Shown here piece after piece: positions 39,201 through 51,200 of a stretch of DNA of 55,264 nucleotides. The translations under genes were made by a program, and so were the position numbers. This DNA comes from Candidatus Omnitrophota bacterium (lineage in GTDB: Bacteria > Omnitrophota > Gorgyraeia > Gygaellales > UBA12090), in assembly GCA_030674475.1 (NCBI GenBank), contig JAUSCZ010000038.1, forward strand, positions 1 to 55,264, written 5' to 3'. Within the stretch, counting starts at the first letter, position 1. Every line of letters starts with the position of its first letter. The notes under the pieces are model-generated. The model was given only the letters and a program-made list of their open reading frames with translations, was not told where the DNA came from and searched no databases.

Positions 39201-42200
39201 GACATTTTATCATTTTAGCAAATACCAGTAGATGTGAATCAACAGAGGATGCAATAATGATGGCAGGATTCGCGTTCAAGATTTTAGAGACTCCTTATTT
39301 GAAGCTTGAAATCAGAAATAAAGAATTAATGACGAAGAATGGCGCCATATTTGATACGGTTAAGCGGCTGGTAGAGCTCAATGATAAGATTAAAATTCTT
39401 GCTTTAATAGGGAAAAGAATAGAAATAGGAATGTTGGATAGTTTATTAGATGTTAAACAAGTTGTCGCCTTACGCATTGAAGGGACTCGCCCGGGTTCCT
39501 GTGAAGGTTTAGGGACAGAAGAAGAGAAAAAGCGGATAAGAATGGTTATTTCTTCAGCCAGGAATAAAAGGCCCGGTATTCAGTTGTTAGCTGAATGTGG
39601 AATGGGTACGCCGGAACATGTTAAGGAGGCGTTAAGAATGGGATTTAATGCTGTTTTGGTAAATGCAGCTATTACTCAAGCCAAAGATCCACTTAAAGCC
39701 GCTATTGATTTTCGCGCAACTATTGATGAATATATTTCTGTTACTTCCGCCAGCCCGCTGGGGGGAAAACGGCCGCTGTCCCTATTTTCTGTATCAACTA
39801 TCGGGACGACAGCAAGAAACATCATTTTCAGAATGTTTCTTGCCTTGTCCGCGATCACAGGTTTTCAGGGGGATGCCAGGAGTGGCAAGAAACCGTTATC
39901 AATGGAGCAGGAACTAAGATTGAGTTCCGAAGAATTTGAGAAAGCACTAAAATACAACGAATACTATTGGAAGATTCCGGGAAGACGGGAAAAGCTGGAC
40001 AATATACTAGAAAGTAACCTAACTCAAATTCTGGACGGCAATAAGGTTGAAATCAGTTATCTGCTTTTGCACATACAAATGGCAGGCCTCAAGAAATTTG
40101 AACGCATTTTTAACTTGTTATCGGATCTTGCGGGAGGAAAAGAAAAGACAGTGTCTCTGCTTAGAAATGAATCTCTGAGTTTTGCAACAATTATTGGGCA
40201 TCTTAACCGCCTGGATACGGATTTGGAGCAGTTTAAACAGCATATAAATACAATAAGAGACTTCGTCACCAAAGACCGGTTTGAGAAAAATTTTAAGGCT
40301 TATTGGTTTCTGGATATGGTTCGTGGTTTTTATCAAGCCAAGTTTTCTCATGGGATTAATCTAAAGCAGATAAATCTTCAGGCATCTTTAAAGGTATTCA
40401 GTGATAGTGTGGGGAAAGAGGTTGTTCTAAATAAGTTGCTGGACCAGGATGGAGATATTTCCGAGACGGTCGTTTCATTGCTTAAAATTCCGGCAAAGAT
40501 TAACCCTGATGATTTCCTGTCGTATGCTCAAGAGCTGGCCTTGTTTTGGGAAGAGGAGGAGATGGTTAATCAATTTAAAAGAAGCATATTACGGTTTATG
40601 CATCCAATCGAAATGATTGCTCGTTTGGGGCCTGAACAATTCCGCAGGTTATATCATGAGGTCGGAGTGATCTTGCCTGACGGTGTCCTTAAAAGAGCTT
40701 TTTATATGAATTCCATCTGGGCTTCCAACGTTATGCAAACCATTTCCGAAATGGGCCTGGATGAATTCCAGGAATTTGTCGATTTTATAGAGAAGACCCG
40801 GGTGGGTGAGACTTTCATCGGCGGTCATAATTCATTTTCTCTCACCGCGGCCTACGCGTTTGATAATGTTTTAAATGCTGTTTCCAAGATGGGGGTCGCA
40901 GAGTTCAAGAGTTGGGCGAAATATCTCGGAGAGGATGAGGTTAAGAAACTTTTTAAAAAAAATCCTTATGCCTTTGGCAACATATTTAGTCATCTTCACG
41001 CGATCGGAGAAAAAAGGTTTAAAGAATTAATTGTCCTGCGCGGAAAAGATAAATTTGTTGAGGATCTTCTAAACGAGCCGTACACTGTGGAAACAATATT
41101 AAAACATATTAGATTTGATATTAAGGATGGCCGCATAGAGGATATTGTTCAGAAAATCAGGAAAGAGCATCCATTTCTTTTTGATATCAAAGGCAGGCTT
41201 AATCAGCAGCCTTCAGAAGAAACACAAAAGATATTAAATACTTTGCCTCTATTAATGGAAACAATTTTGGACTCTCCTCAAGCTGAAGAGATTTTGCGAA
41301 CATCTGTTTTGGCGGTTCTGGCCATGTTTCAGGAAACCTTTTCCTTCTTAACGCAAGAAGAGTATGCGAATTTAACGGGTAAATTTCTTCTTTACCCTCA
41401 ATTTAGAGATTTTAATTCAGGGCAGACACATGATGCTGATTACCACATAGATATAAATAAGCAGTCTGTAAGAAGAGCCAAACTTTCCGATTATTTTATC
41501 GGAATATTGGGCCACGAGGTGACGCATAATTTTTTTCCTTACGCTATTAATCCTCTCATTGATGAGTTTGGAGCGGAAGCAGGCGCTATTACTATTCATC
41601 ATTTGAGAAACCGGCATGATGTTTTACGGAAAGCCCTGCAAGTCTTGGATTCTCTTGTCTATGCCGCAAACAAGAGTAACCCGCCGGTTATTACCGAAAC
41701 AGCTCTGAAGGCCAAAACCCAATTGTTATGGATCATAGAAGCGTTTCAGGAGAAAAGTGATTCGATTGATTGGAGCAAATTTTATAAATTAACTGTTCAT
41801 CTGGCGCGTGAACAACCTGATTTAACTTTTAGAAATTTTATTATTAAATTGATGGCGAGCTATTTGCAAGAAGCAGGAAGAAGCAATATTACATGGGAAG
41901 GCATAGATTTACTCCTTTCTCCAGAATCAGGTGTGGATATGCTTACGCCTAAAGAATTAAATTTGATTATAAATGCTAATAGAAAGGAAAAGGGGAGTTC
42001 GCCTCTGGAGAATAAATTTGAAATAATAGGGACTGAAAATAGGGGACAGCGTCTTATTTCTCCATGGAAAGATTTGGACTTAAGTCAGGGCGAAGCCGGC
42101 AGCCCGCTGAGTTCGTTTTCATCTTTGCTCAGGGCCTCGTCATCTTTAGAGAAAGAGGTGAGTTTCTTTGATAATCTGGGCCGGATAAGTTTTAAGGCTA

Positions 42201-45200
42201 AAATTAAGCCGGAAAGGATAGATTTTATTAAGAGTGGGCTGGAAAGCATTCTTGAGGCTATGCCAAAGAATATCATCGCGGATTTGAAACTAAATATTTC
42301 TGCCGGAGGAGCTGAGTTAAAAGTAGTTTACGAAGACGCGTTAAGCCAAAGCAGTTTGCTTAAGAATTATAATGGGATATGCCTGAATATAGGCAAAGAT
42401 GTCCTGCCTAAGATATCCGATAACCTTGATTTGCTTTTACTCTGGGATGTGCTGTCCGAGGGAATAGCTTCTTTAATACTTAGTGATTACGATGAGTTAA
42501 AGCATGCCTCCCGGACTAACGAAAACGCTTATTTTAAGATAGAACTGATTAAGGCCTTGTTGAATTATAAGGCCTATTTATACATTTACCACAAGACGCT
42601 TTATAGGCGCTTCTGGAATCCTGAGCATTACTGGGACAAAAAGACGCCTGGTGAGCAGGACAAGCTTATTGACAAATATCGTCAGGAATTAGACGAGAGT
42701 ACTCAAGAGATGGACGGCATTTATCAAGGGAGAATATTCTTTAATGTTATGGGTGATTGCGACCCTATGTTCTTGGTAACCTATTATATTCATATCCTTA
42801 TGAAGAATATTTTCTTCAGCGAAAAAACCATCTACGATAATATTATTAAGATACGAGAGCTGGAGGTTTTAAATAAGCTCAGCTTTACCCGGTTAAGGAA
42901 TGTGTTTAAGGAATTATTTTTTAACGGAATTATCAGGCTGCCTTGGCGCGGTAATAGCTTTAAAGAAAGGAATTCCTTCAGTCATTTTGACGATACCGGG
43001 TATCTTGCTGAGTTAAAAGATATGTTGTTTACGGCAAAAGACATAAATGTCTTCTATCGTGGATTGCGCCGGCTTATCCAACATCTCCTGCCTTTGACGG
43101 AAAAGGGTTTAGACGACGAGATAAAAATCCTGTTTGCTGAAGATATATTTTTATCTACCGATAGGGAAAAGGCGGTAAAAAAGGCAATCGGCGAAATACT
43201 CATCCGCCGTTTAGGCGAAAATGCTCTTAGTTGCGTAATGAAATTCCTTAGCGGGGATAGAAGTTCAGCTTTTGTGCCCTATATGGATATATTACCCATA
43301 ATTTTAAATAGAGGGGATAATGCCGATAATTATGAATCATTAAGAAGCCTGCCAGGGAGAGATATTAATTATAATTTTGTTTCCGGCGAAGATGGTATGG
43401 AAACAATGGACTGGGTGCCTCGCCTCTTTTTAATCCTGCCCAAAAAAGATTCTTCGGATGGCGGATATATTCAGTCCGCCTCGCCGGTGATGGTTAAAAG
43501 GGGACAGTTAGAAGGAAACGGTTCAGGGGATACTAATTTACACTTGTCGAGTCAGCGGAAAGAAATCCTTCTTTTCGGAGACAAACACTCTCCTTCAGAT
43601 TCCGTAACAGAATTTTTATCGGCAGTTTGTGATTTAGAACATAAGTTGAATTCTTACGGGGATTCCGATTTAGATGAAAGACAAAAGATAATTAAAGAAT
43701 ATGAAGTACGATTGAAAGAGTTGATAAAAGGTTGGTCAGGGGAAATAGCAAACTATAAATATAATTTAAATAAAATCAAGAAAGTGTTGTCCTTAGGTAA
43801 TATTAAGTTTATTGCTTTGGAAATGTCTCAAGGAGAATTGTTTAGCGAGAAAGATACCGTAAAAAAACTTAAGGGGAAGTTAATAAATAACTTTCAAGCT
43901 TGGGGCATTGATATTTCCCAAGAAGGAATGGAAGATCTTTTGTTGTATTTATTTGGACCAATATTATACTTGGCTGCCCATGAGGACCCATTAGTGAATG
44001 ATAGGGCTTTAATATTAGCGGATAGCTATGAGTTTAAAAAAGAATCGCAAAAGACCCGCGATGAATTTCTAGAGAAAGTCCGAGAGATAGAAAAGATATC
44101 TTATTTTTATGAAACAATGGAGAGTTTCTACGGGTTTTTCCGTAAAATATATGATGCTAATGAATGCCCCCCTAATGAAGAAAAAGATTATTTATTAGGA
44201 CTGTTTAACGGCAAGGATAAAGAATTAGCCCGGAAGGCTATAGATAAATTTATTGAGCATTTTGAATATTTAACAGTAAAGAGAGAAGAATATATAATTC
44301 AGCAATTAATTGTTTTATCCGATACTGTTTTGTTATACATTGGCGATAGGCATATTAAAAGCATCGCAGCGGGATTAAAAACAAGGAATATCGCTTATGA
44401 GATAATCGAGAGCGCTAAGGATCAGGCCTTGAAATGTGAAAAGAAAGAAGCCTCTTCAAAACCTCCGGAAGTCTCATCAAGAGGAAAAGAGGACGGTTCT
44501 ATTTCTTTGAGCAGCCCGTTGGGGATGGAGCAAAAATTTGGACATGGAGTTACGAATTATTATTTCGGCAGAGGCTCCTGGGGCGATAGTCGCGAAAGCG
44601 GGATGAATTATAGTTGCGAGGCAGTGGAAGCATCATTTTTACCTATTATTGAGCAGCTAAAGCGCTATTTCCCGAAATTCATTGGCGTGCGATTATTGGA
44701 AATTGGCTGTGGGACAGGTAATCTTCTAAAATATCTGGAAAGCCACGGGATGCATGTCCGTGGTATTGATAATGACGCAGATACGGTTGCTATAGCCAGA
44801 CAAAAAGTAAAAAACGTGTTTTTTCTTAAAAAAATATCCGGAATTAAAAAAGCTTTGCGCGGGGAGGTGTTTGATATTGTTATCAGCAGTTTTTTACTTC
44901 AAAAACCAACACTGACTGATACCGAAATAGGAAATGTCGTGAAATATGCCAATGCCTTATTAAGAGAAGGAGGTGTGCATATTCACGCGGCAGCCCATAA
45001 GATCCCTCTTAAACATTTTCGTTCGCGGGGAATTACTATCATAACGGATATCTCTTGCGACTCCAAGATATATCCCTATTATCATCTTATTGTTGGCAAG
45101 AAACATTCTAAGGAGAGCGTTTCATCGGGGATAGCTCGGGGAGTTCGGGGGGCGCAAAACTTATTTCTGGTCACCGGGATTGCCGGTAAGGCAGGCATCC

Positions 45201-48200
45201 CGCTGGAGGATGAGGAAAAGGTGATGCCAGTTTCTAATCTGCCTGAAATATGCAGCACCTTTTTGTGGGACAGGCTATTTACTACAGGTAAATATTTAGG
45301 CGTGTACGTGCACAGGAAGGTTGATATTGAGATGGCCAAGTTCTTCTATCGGCAGGCGTTGGCTTACATCAAGAATCTCAATTCCGTAAAGCTTCCCGTT
45401 TTTATCCATATCTATGAGGATTCCGTCGCGAAGCTTAAGGGTTTCCTTAGCCTTGCCTGTTTGAAATTGGATGTAGAGGGCATCGGCCTTTTCATCAAAA
45501 CTTATATTCATAGGTTATACCTCTTTCAGCCAATAGGCGGTGATAATGATTATCTCAGAGTCAAGTTTTTTATAAACAACTTCCAGGGTTTTGTTTCCAA
45601 ACATTTTTTGAGCAATAAGGCGCCTGCCAAAGCTATGCAACTGTCTATCGGTATGCCTTATGGTATTTTCTATTTCCTTTTTACTGAGATTCCTTTGACT
45701 TATCCTAAGTTCCGCATGATGGGTATATATGAATTTCACAATTCAGAATATAGCATATCATTAATGATGTGTCAAGGTGTGAGAAATGTATGTGTGATCT
45801 TATCTGTCGGCAGTCCGCTGGGGGAAGGGGAAAAACGGCCGCTGTCTTTATTTACCCAGAAATTAAACTCCAGTAGCGGCTTGATAGCGTTTATTACAGA
45901 TGTTTTGGTAGAGTTTATAAAGAATTGCAGGCTTTTTATTCTCATAAAGGTCTTGGGGATTGATTGGCGGGGGATTTCTCAATATGCCCAGAGGAAATTA
46001 CAGGCTATCGGTAACCGGGCCTACGGGCCGCTTTGGTATGTTTCTCAATATAGCTTAAATCCCTGTGTCCGGGCGAACGCGTTACTGCCGTTACTCCATA
46101 TCGGTATTTCTATTGTCGGAGCATTAAAAAACGGGCCTTTTCCTGTTTTGATAAGAGCCCTGAAAGACCGGCACCCTGCTGTTCGAGAAAAGGCGGCTGA
46201 GGCAATTGCGATTTTTGTCAGGTATGACTTTCGAATGCGGCCCAAGAAAGCAAGCCGGTTAGTGGAAGAAACATTAGATAACTACATCAAAGACCTGGGA
46301 GAAACTAATCCGGATATGCTGGTGCACATTATTGGTTTGACAGGGAAATGGACCATTGATGGCGCGGTTAATTCCTTGATGCGGTGCGTCGAGCAGGCAA
46401 CAAGCCGGCGAGATGTCCGTGTTGCCGCCATTAAAGCCCTTGGCGGGTTCAGGGATTTCAGGGCATTGAGAATACTAATGCCACTGCTTGAGGAAAAAAA
46501 TATCGAGAAGTGCCAATTTTGGAGTTTAGAGCGGATCCAGGTTGCGGCTGCCAGGGCCATCGGCGCCCTGGGTATTGCCGATATCATCCCAATGCTTGAG
46601 GTCGCAGGTGAGTTCTGGTCTAAAGCAGGTTATGACCTAGCTGTTGATGATCAGGAAACTTTAAGGAGCATTATTGTAGAGATTAAGATAGCGGATGCCG
46701 CGGCCAAAGATGATCCCAAAAATATTGCCTTAGCCCTGCGTTATCAGCAGAGTCCAGATGGAAGTATTCATCCCTGGGTTCAGGTGCTTGCGGATAGATA
46801 TAAGTTATCCATGGATGTGGCCAAAGAGGTCTTGATATATTTGATTAAACCAGATGAACGCACAACAGATATTTCTTTGCGCGAGATCATCCAGGAATTA
46901 GAGGTTATGGATGATCTGGCGATCATCACCCGCTTGCGGAAGATAACGCAGGGGTTTAGAAAAGAAGAAAATAATATGAAAGAAGCGGTTAAGAATTTAT
47001 TCCCTAAAAAAGACACCCGCCCCCATACATGGCTTATTCATATAGATTGTATAGCGTGTAAGCATGAGCACACTTTACCGAAGTTAAGGGCAGAAATAGA
47101 AGGGTTGGTAAAAAGCCTGGTGGCTAAAACTAATATAAGGCGCGAAGAAGATTTCTGTCCTGGTGATTGTTCAAAAATAGGCGGGGTCCTTCTATATAAG
47201 CTTTTTGATGAACCTAAACACGAATTAAAGACTCATGAGATTAACGCGCTCATCAAAACATTGACCGGAAGAAAAGAAATCGAAAGTTCAGACGTTCTCA
47301 CCTTTACTGATTTATTGGAAGTAATCAAGAAAACCACCTTGTATGATCGTCACCTTCAGATGCTTATGATCTATGGGCTGGCTGAGGAAATAAGAATGAA
47401 AAAGCTGATTTTCTCCGGCTCTGACCTTGATAGTTTACTAAAAGAAATTAAGACGGTCATAGAAAGCCAAAAACAAACCAGCAGCCCGCTGGGCCAAGGC
47501 AGGAAAATAGAAGCGTCCCCATTTACTCAATTAACAGTAGCATCGGCGCTTAGCGGGCCTGTTTCCTCTATCGCAAAAATAACCTTTGGGGCGGATGTAA
47601 ACACCCGGACCAACAGCACCCCGGCTAGGCCGATAATGATGGAAAAAGGCCTGCTGAATATTAAACCCGACTATATCCGGGCCGCAGGCAGTGCCTTAGT
47701 CAAAAGGCTTAAATTGAAAGTGTTTCCTTCTTCATCATTATACGCCAATGAAATAAGCTTAAAACCTCCGGAAGTCTCATCAACCATTACTAACAAAGGC
47801 CCGCCCCGGTGGACCTTAAAAGCATTCAGTCTCGTTTTTAATGGCTGTAGCTTCTTTCTGTCAATAGTAATTATCCCGCCTGATTTTATTCCCGCAGCAA
47901 ATTTGACTGTTGTTGGACGGATAACGCCCATAACCGTCTTGTCTACTCTTTATTGTTCTTTTCCCCTGCCGCAAAACCCGCGCAGAGAAGAAAATACAAC
48001 CGTCCCCATTTCTACCAGTGTACTTAGTTCTTTTGTCTCCAGCTCGCCGGCGAAGCATAATAATAGGACCGTCTCCAATTTTTCCAATCATCCGGCTGAA
48101 GATTTCTTCGCGACTTTTGAAGGGCCGGTCTATTATCCTGCCAGCGAACTGGACATAGAAAGTATTGTTCTGTTGACGAAATTGTTTCCGAAGCTCAGGA

Positions 48201-51200
48201 AATTGGTGTATGCCGATGTTTTAGATCCGGATGAAATGAATTCGGCAACTATTTTTAAACCATGGGAAGATGACGATCTATGCGCCTATTCAGCTTTTCG
48301 ATATTATAGATCCGATGATATGCCATTGCTGCAGCGCCAAATGCAAAATAAATTAGCCCAATTTCAATATTGTGAAGAGGCGGTTATTAATCAAAAAAGC
48401 ACTTCGGTGAGTATTGTTTCAGCTGAAAGGATGAAACTGTGGCTTCAGATAGCTTTTAAGGAAAATATTAAAAGCGCGCCTTGGATTAACGGTAGAGTTA
48501 TAGAGATCAACTTTTTAGTTCTTGATATTTTTGATTATAAGAAAACATTTGACGTAATTTATGTCAATTATCCTGGATATTGCGGTACATTAGCCGAAAG
48601 CGAAAGATTTTGGGAAACGATGCATAGACAAACCTCTGCGCGAGGGTATTTATTAGAAACAGATGTGCATTGTAAAACGAATGAAATCGAGGCCTTTAAG
48701 AATGGGTTTTTTGTTAGGCTAGCTCAGACGTCTGTCGAGTATGAACATCGTTTTTATAGTATAACCATCTTGCAGCCGCTATCACGGGATGATAAGCGCC
48801 CGCTTACCGGCAAGAAGGGCAAAAATTGGGGCGGTTCTGTTTCTAGCTCACCAGTGGAGGAATTAAGAGAGTTATTTAAGAAGTCTCAAGAATTTTTCTA
48901 TAGTGAGATTAGCGTGACGAATAATGCGCGGGGAAAAACTGATGGTCCTATTTCCGGCAGCAGCCCGCTGGGGGAGCTTGTTAAGAAGGCCTTGCCGTTT
49001 ATGGTCGCGGCTGTGTGCGAATTTTTGGGGCTTTCTTTGGTTTTCGCGGATAAGATAAATAATCCAGTCCGAATTATGCCCAAAAATGAAAATATCAGCC
49101 TCCGGTTTTCTCCGGAAGAAGTTAGCAGGCGTATCAATAAGAAAATACTAAAGATATTTCCTGATGCGGTAATTGTAAGGGATGGGAATAGATATATTAA
49201 AGAAATTTACATATTAGGGGCAAGCGATATGCCTATAGAAGCTTATAGGAAAGAGGAAGAGAAGATTGTTCTTGCCGATATAAAAGAAAACGCGGCCCGA
49301 AGAGCGCAAGATTTCATAGGCCATATTAGTAACCTGGAGAAACTTTGTTTAAATTATAATATAAATACGGATCATTTGCTTGATTCTTGCGGGAGGGATA
49401 GATTATTCCGATTTGCCGAAGATTGCCGCGCGATATTGGATTCTCGCGCCGCGGATAAAGAGAATGACGGCGCGCTTGCGTTCGCGGATTTGCCGGATGC
49501 GGATATAAACGCGATTTATATTATTGATAATTTAAAGCGGACTATTTCATTTGTGGAAAATAAGTTAAGTGCGGTAAGGCCGGATTATCCCGGGATAGGA
49601 GATCCGAGCTTTTGGCCTTATTATTTAGCTGAACAGTGCTATGTGGAAGTTCTCCTGAACGGATATTATAAGGGGATAGTGCCGGATAAATTTATATTTT
49701 CACCCGCAGACTGCGTTTGGTTGGAAGATGCCGGCCGCGTATTCTTAGGATGGTCTTTGGAATTGATGTATAGCCTGCCGCAGGAGGCCGAGAGCAATAA
49801 TCCTGAAACTTCGGAAGATTATTTTTATCCCCACAAACCAGGTTTCGCCCAAGAGGTTAAGGTGGTTAGCCGCGTTGTTGGTTTATCTGCCCGAAAAGCG
49901 TTTAAGATGATTAAGCAGATAGTTGATGATTGTGTGAAAAACGCCGATAAGTCTAAATCAATTCCCAATAAAGGCAGCAGCCCGCTTGAAAAAAATGAAC
50001 CCGTTCCCTTTTCTTTGAGCGTGCATTTTCAAGGGTTTGATGATCGTAAGATAATTTCATCGCTGCCGGTGGGGACGATTGAGGTAAAACCCGATAAATT
50101 TAACCGTAGTGAACAGTTGATTCTTTGGGATGATAAGAGAGAGTGTTTTATCGAAGATGAAGCTTATATGACGAAGCTGGCTGATTTTATGCGGCTGAAG
50201 AATCTAAAAGCGCAGTGGCACTTCCCCGAGCTGGTTGCCATGGCTCACGGAAAAACAAAAGAGTGGTCTATCGGGGATACGGATGAATTTGGCAGGTTAT
50301 TGGTATATTTTGAATTCTTAGAGAAAATGAGGCAAAAATATAGTTTAGCAGAAGAATTAATTGTTACCGTGCACCCTCCCAAGGAAATACTTACCTATAA
50401 ATTCTCAAGCCTTATAAAAGAATACAATCTGCCTGCCACCATAACACACCATAGTCAGATACCACCTAAAATTAAAAGACAAATCGAGCGTGATATCCTG
50501 AAAAAGGCTAATCAGTTCCTGGTGCTTCTGGGAAATATGATACAGGAAAAAGGTTGGCGGATAAAAGTTGGGGTAGAGAATATGCGCCCTTCTACGCAAG
50601 AATTATGGCGCATAGGTAATAAAATTTCTGATTTTAAACTCTTGTTGCCAGATACCAATGCATGTATCGGGCTGACCCTGGATACCGGGCATATGCTTTT
50701 GACAGGTGAAACATTGAATTTTGAGAATTTTCTTCGCTTTGCCCAGCGGCATAAGAAACGTATTTTTAACATCCATTTTCATGAGAATCGCGGCAAAGCC
50801 GATGACCATATGTTCCCGACGCCCAGAGGCCTCAAGGGGCTCTACGAAAAGACCATAACTTTAGCTTTGATAGAAGGGATCCCCTTAGATGTGGAGGTAA
50901 CACGAAAAGCCTATAAGCAGAAAAAACTTATTTTATTATTTAATGCTTTATCAAATGAACTTAAACAAAGGCAAGGTAAATTTTCCGGCGGCAGTCCGCT
51001 TAATCAGCTGAGCCGTAGGGTATTGCGGATTGCCAAAAACAGCCGTCTGCTTGCGGTTTTTGACGTCCACGGCACCTTGCTTGAGCCGACCTGGAGGCAG
51101 GAATACGTGAAAGTCTATCCCCGGCTCACCGCAAAAAGCGAGAGAGAGGCTGTGTCCTGGGTCAATGGCCTGGCTTCTGATATAGGCGAATCAGAAGTTA

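Noticed and set aside
39663-39917. Open frame of 84 codons on the + strand in another frame
   Set aside because: Overlaps the end of the ThiG-like domain and a repeated linker; Pro/Gln/Arg-rich and without similarity to known families.
16661-48022. Insertion sequence with transposase as the source of repeat A
   Set aside because: No transposase-like motif in any frame and no clear terminal inverted repeats or target duplications seen by eye.
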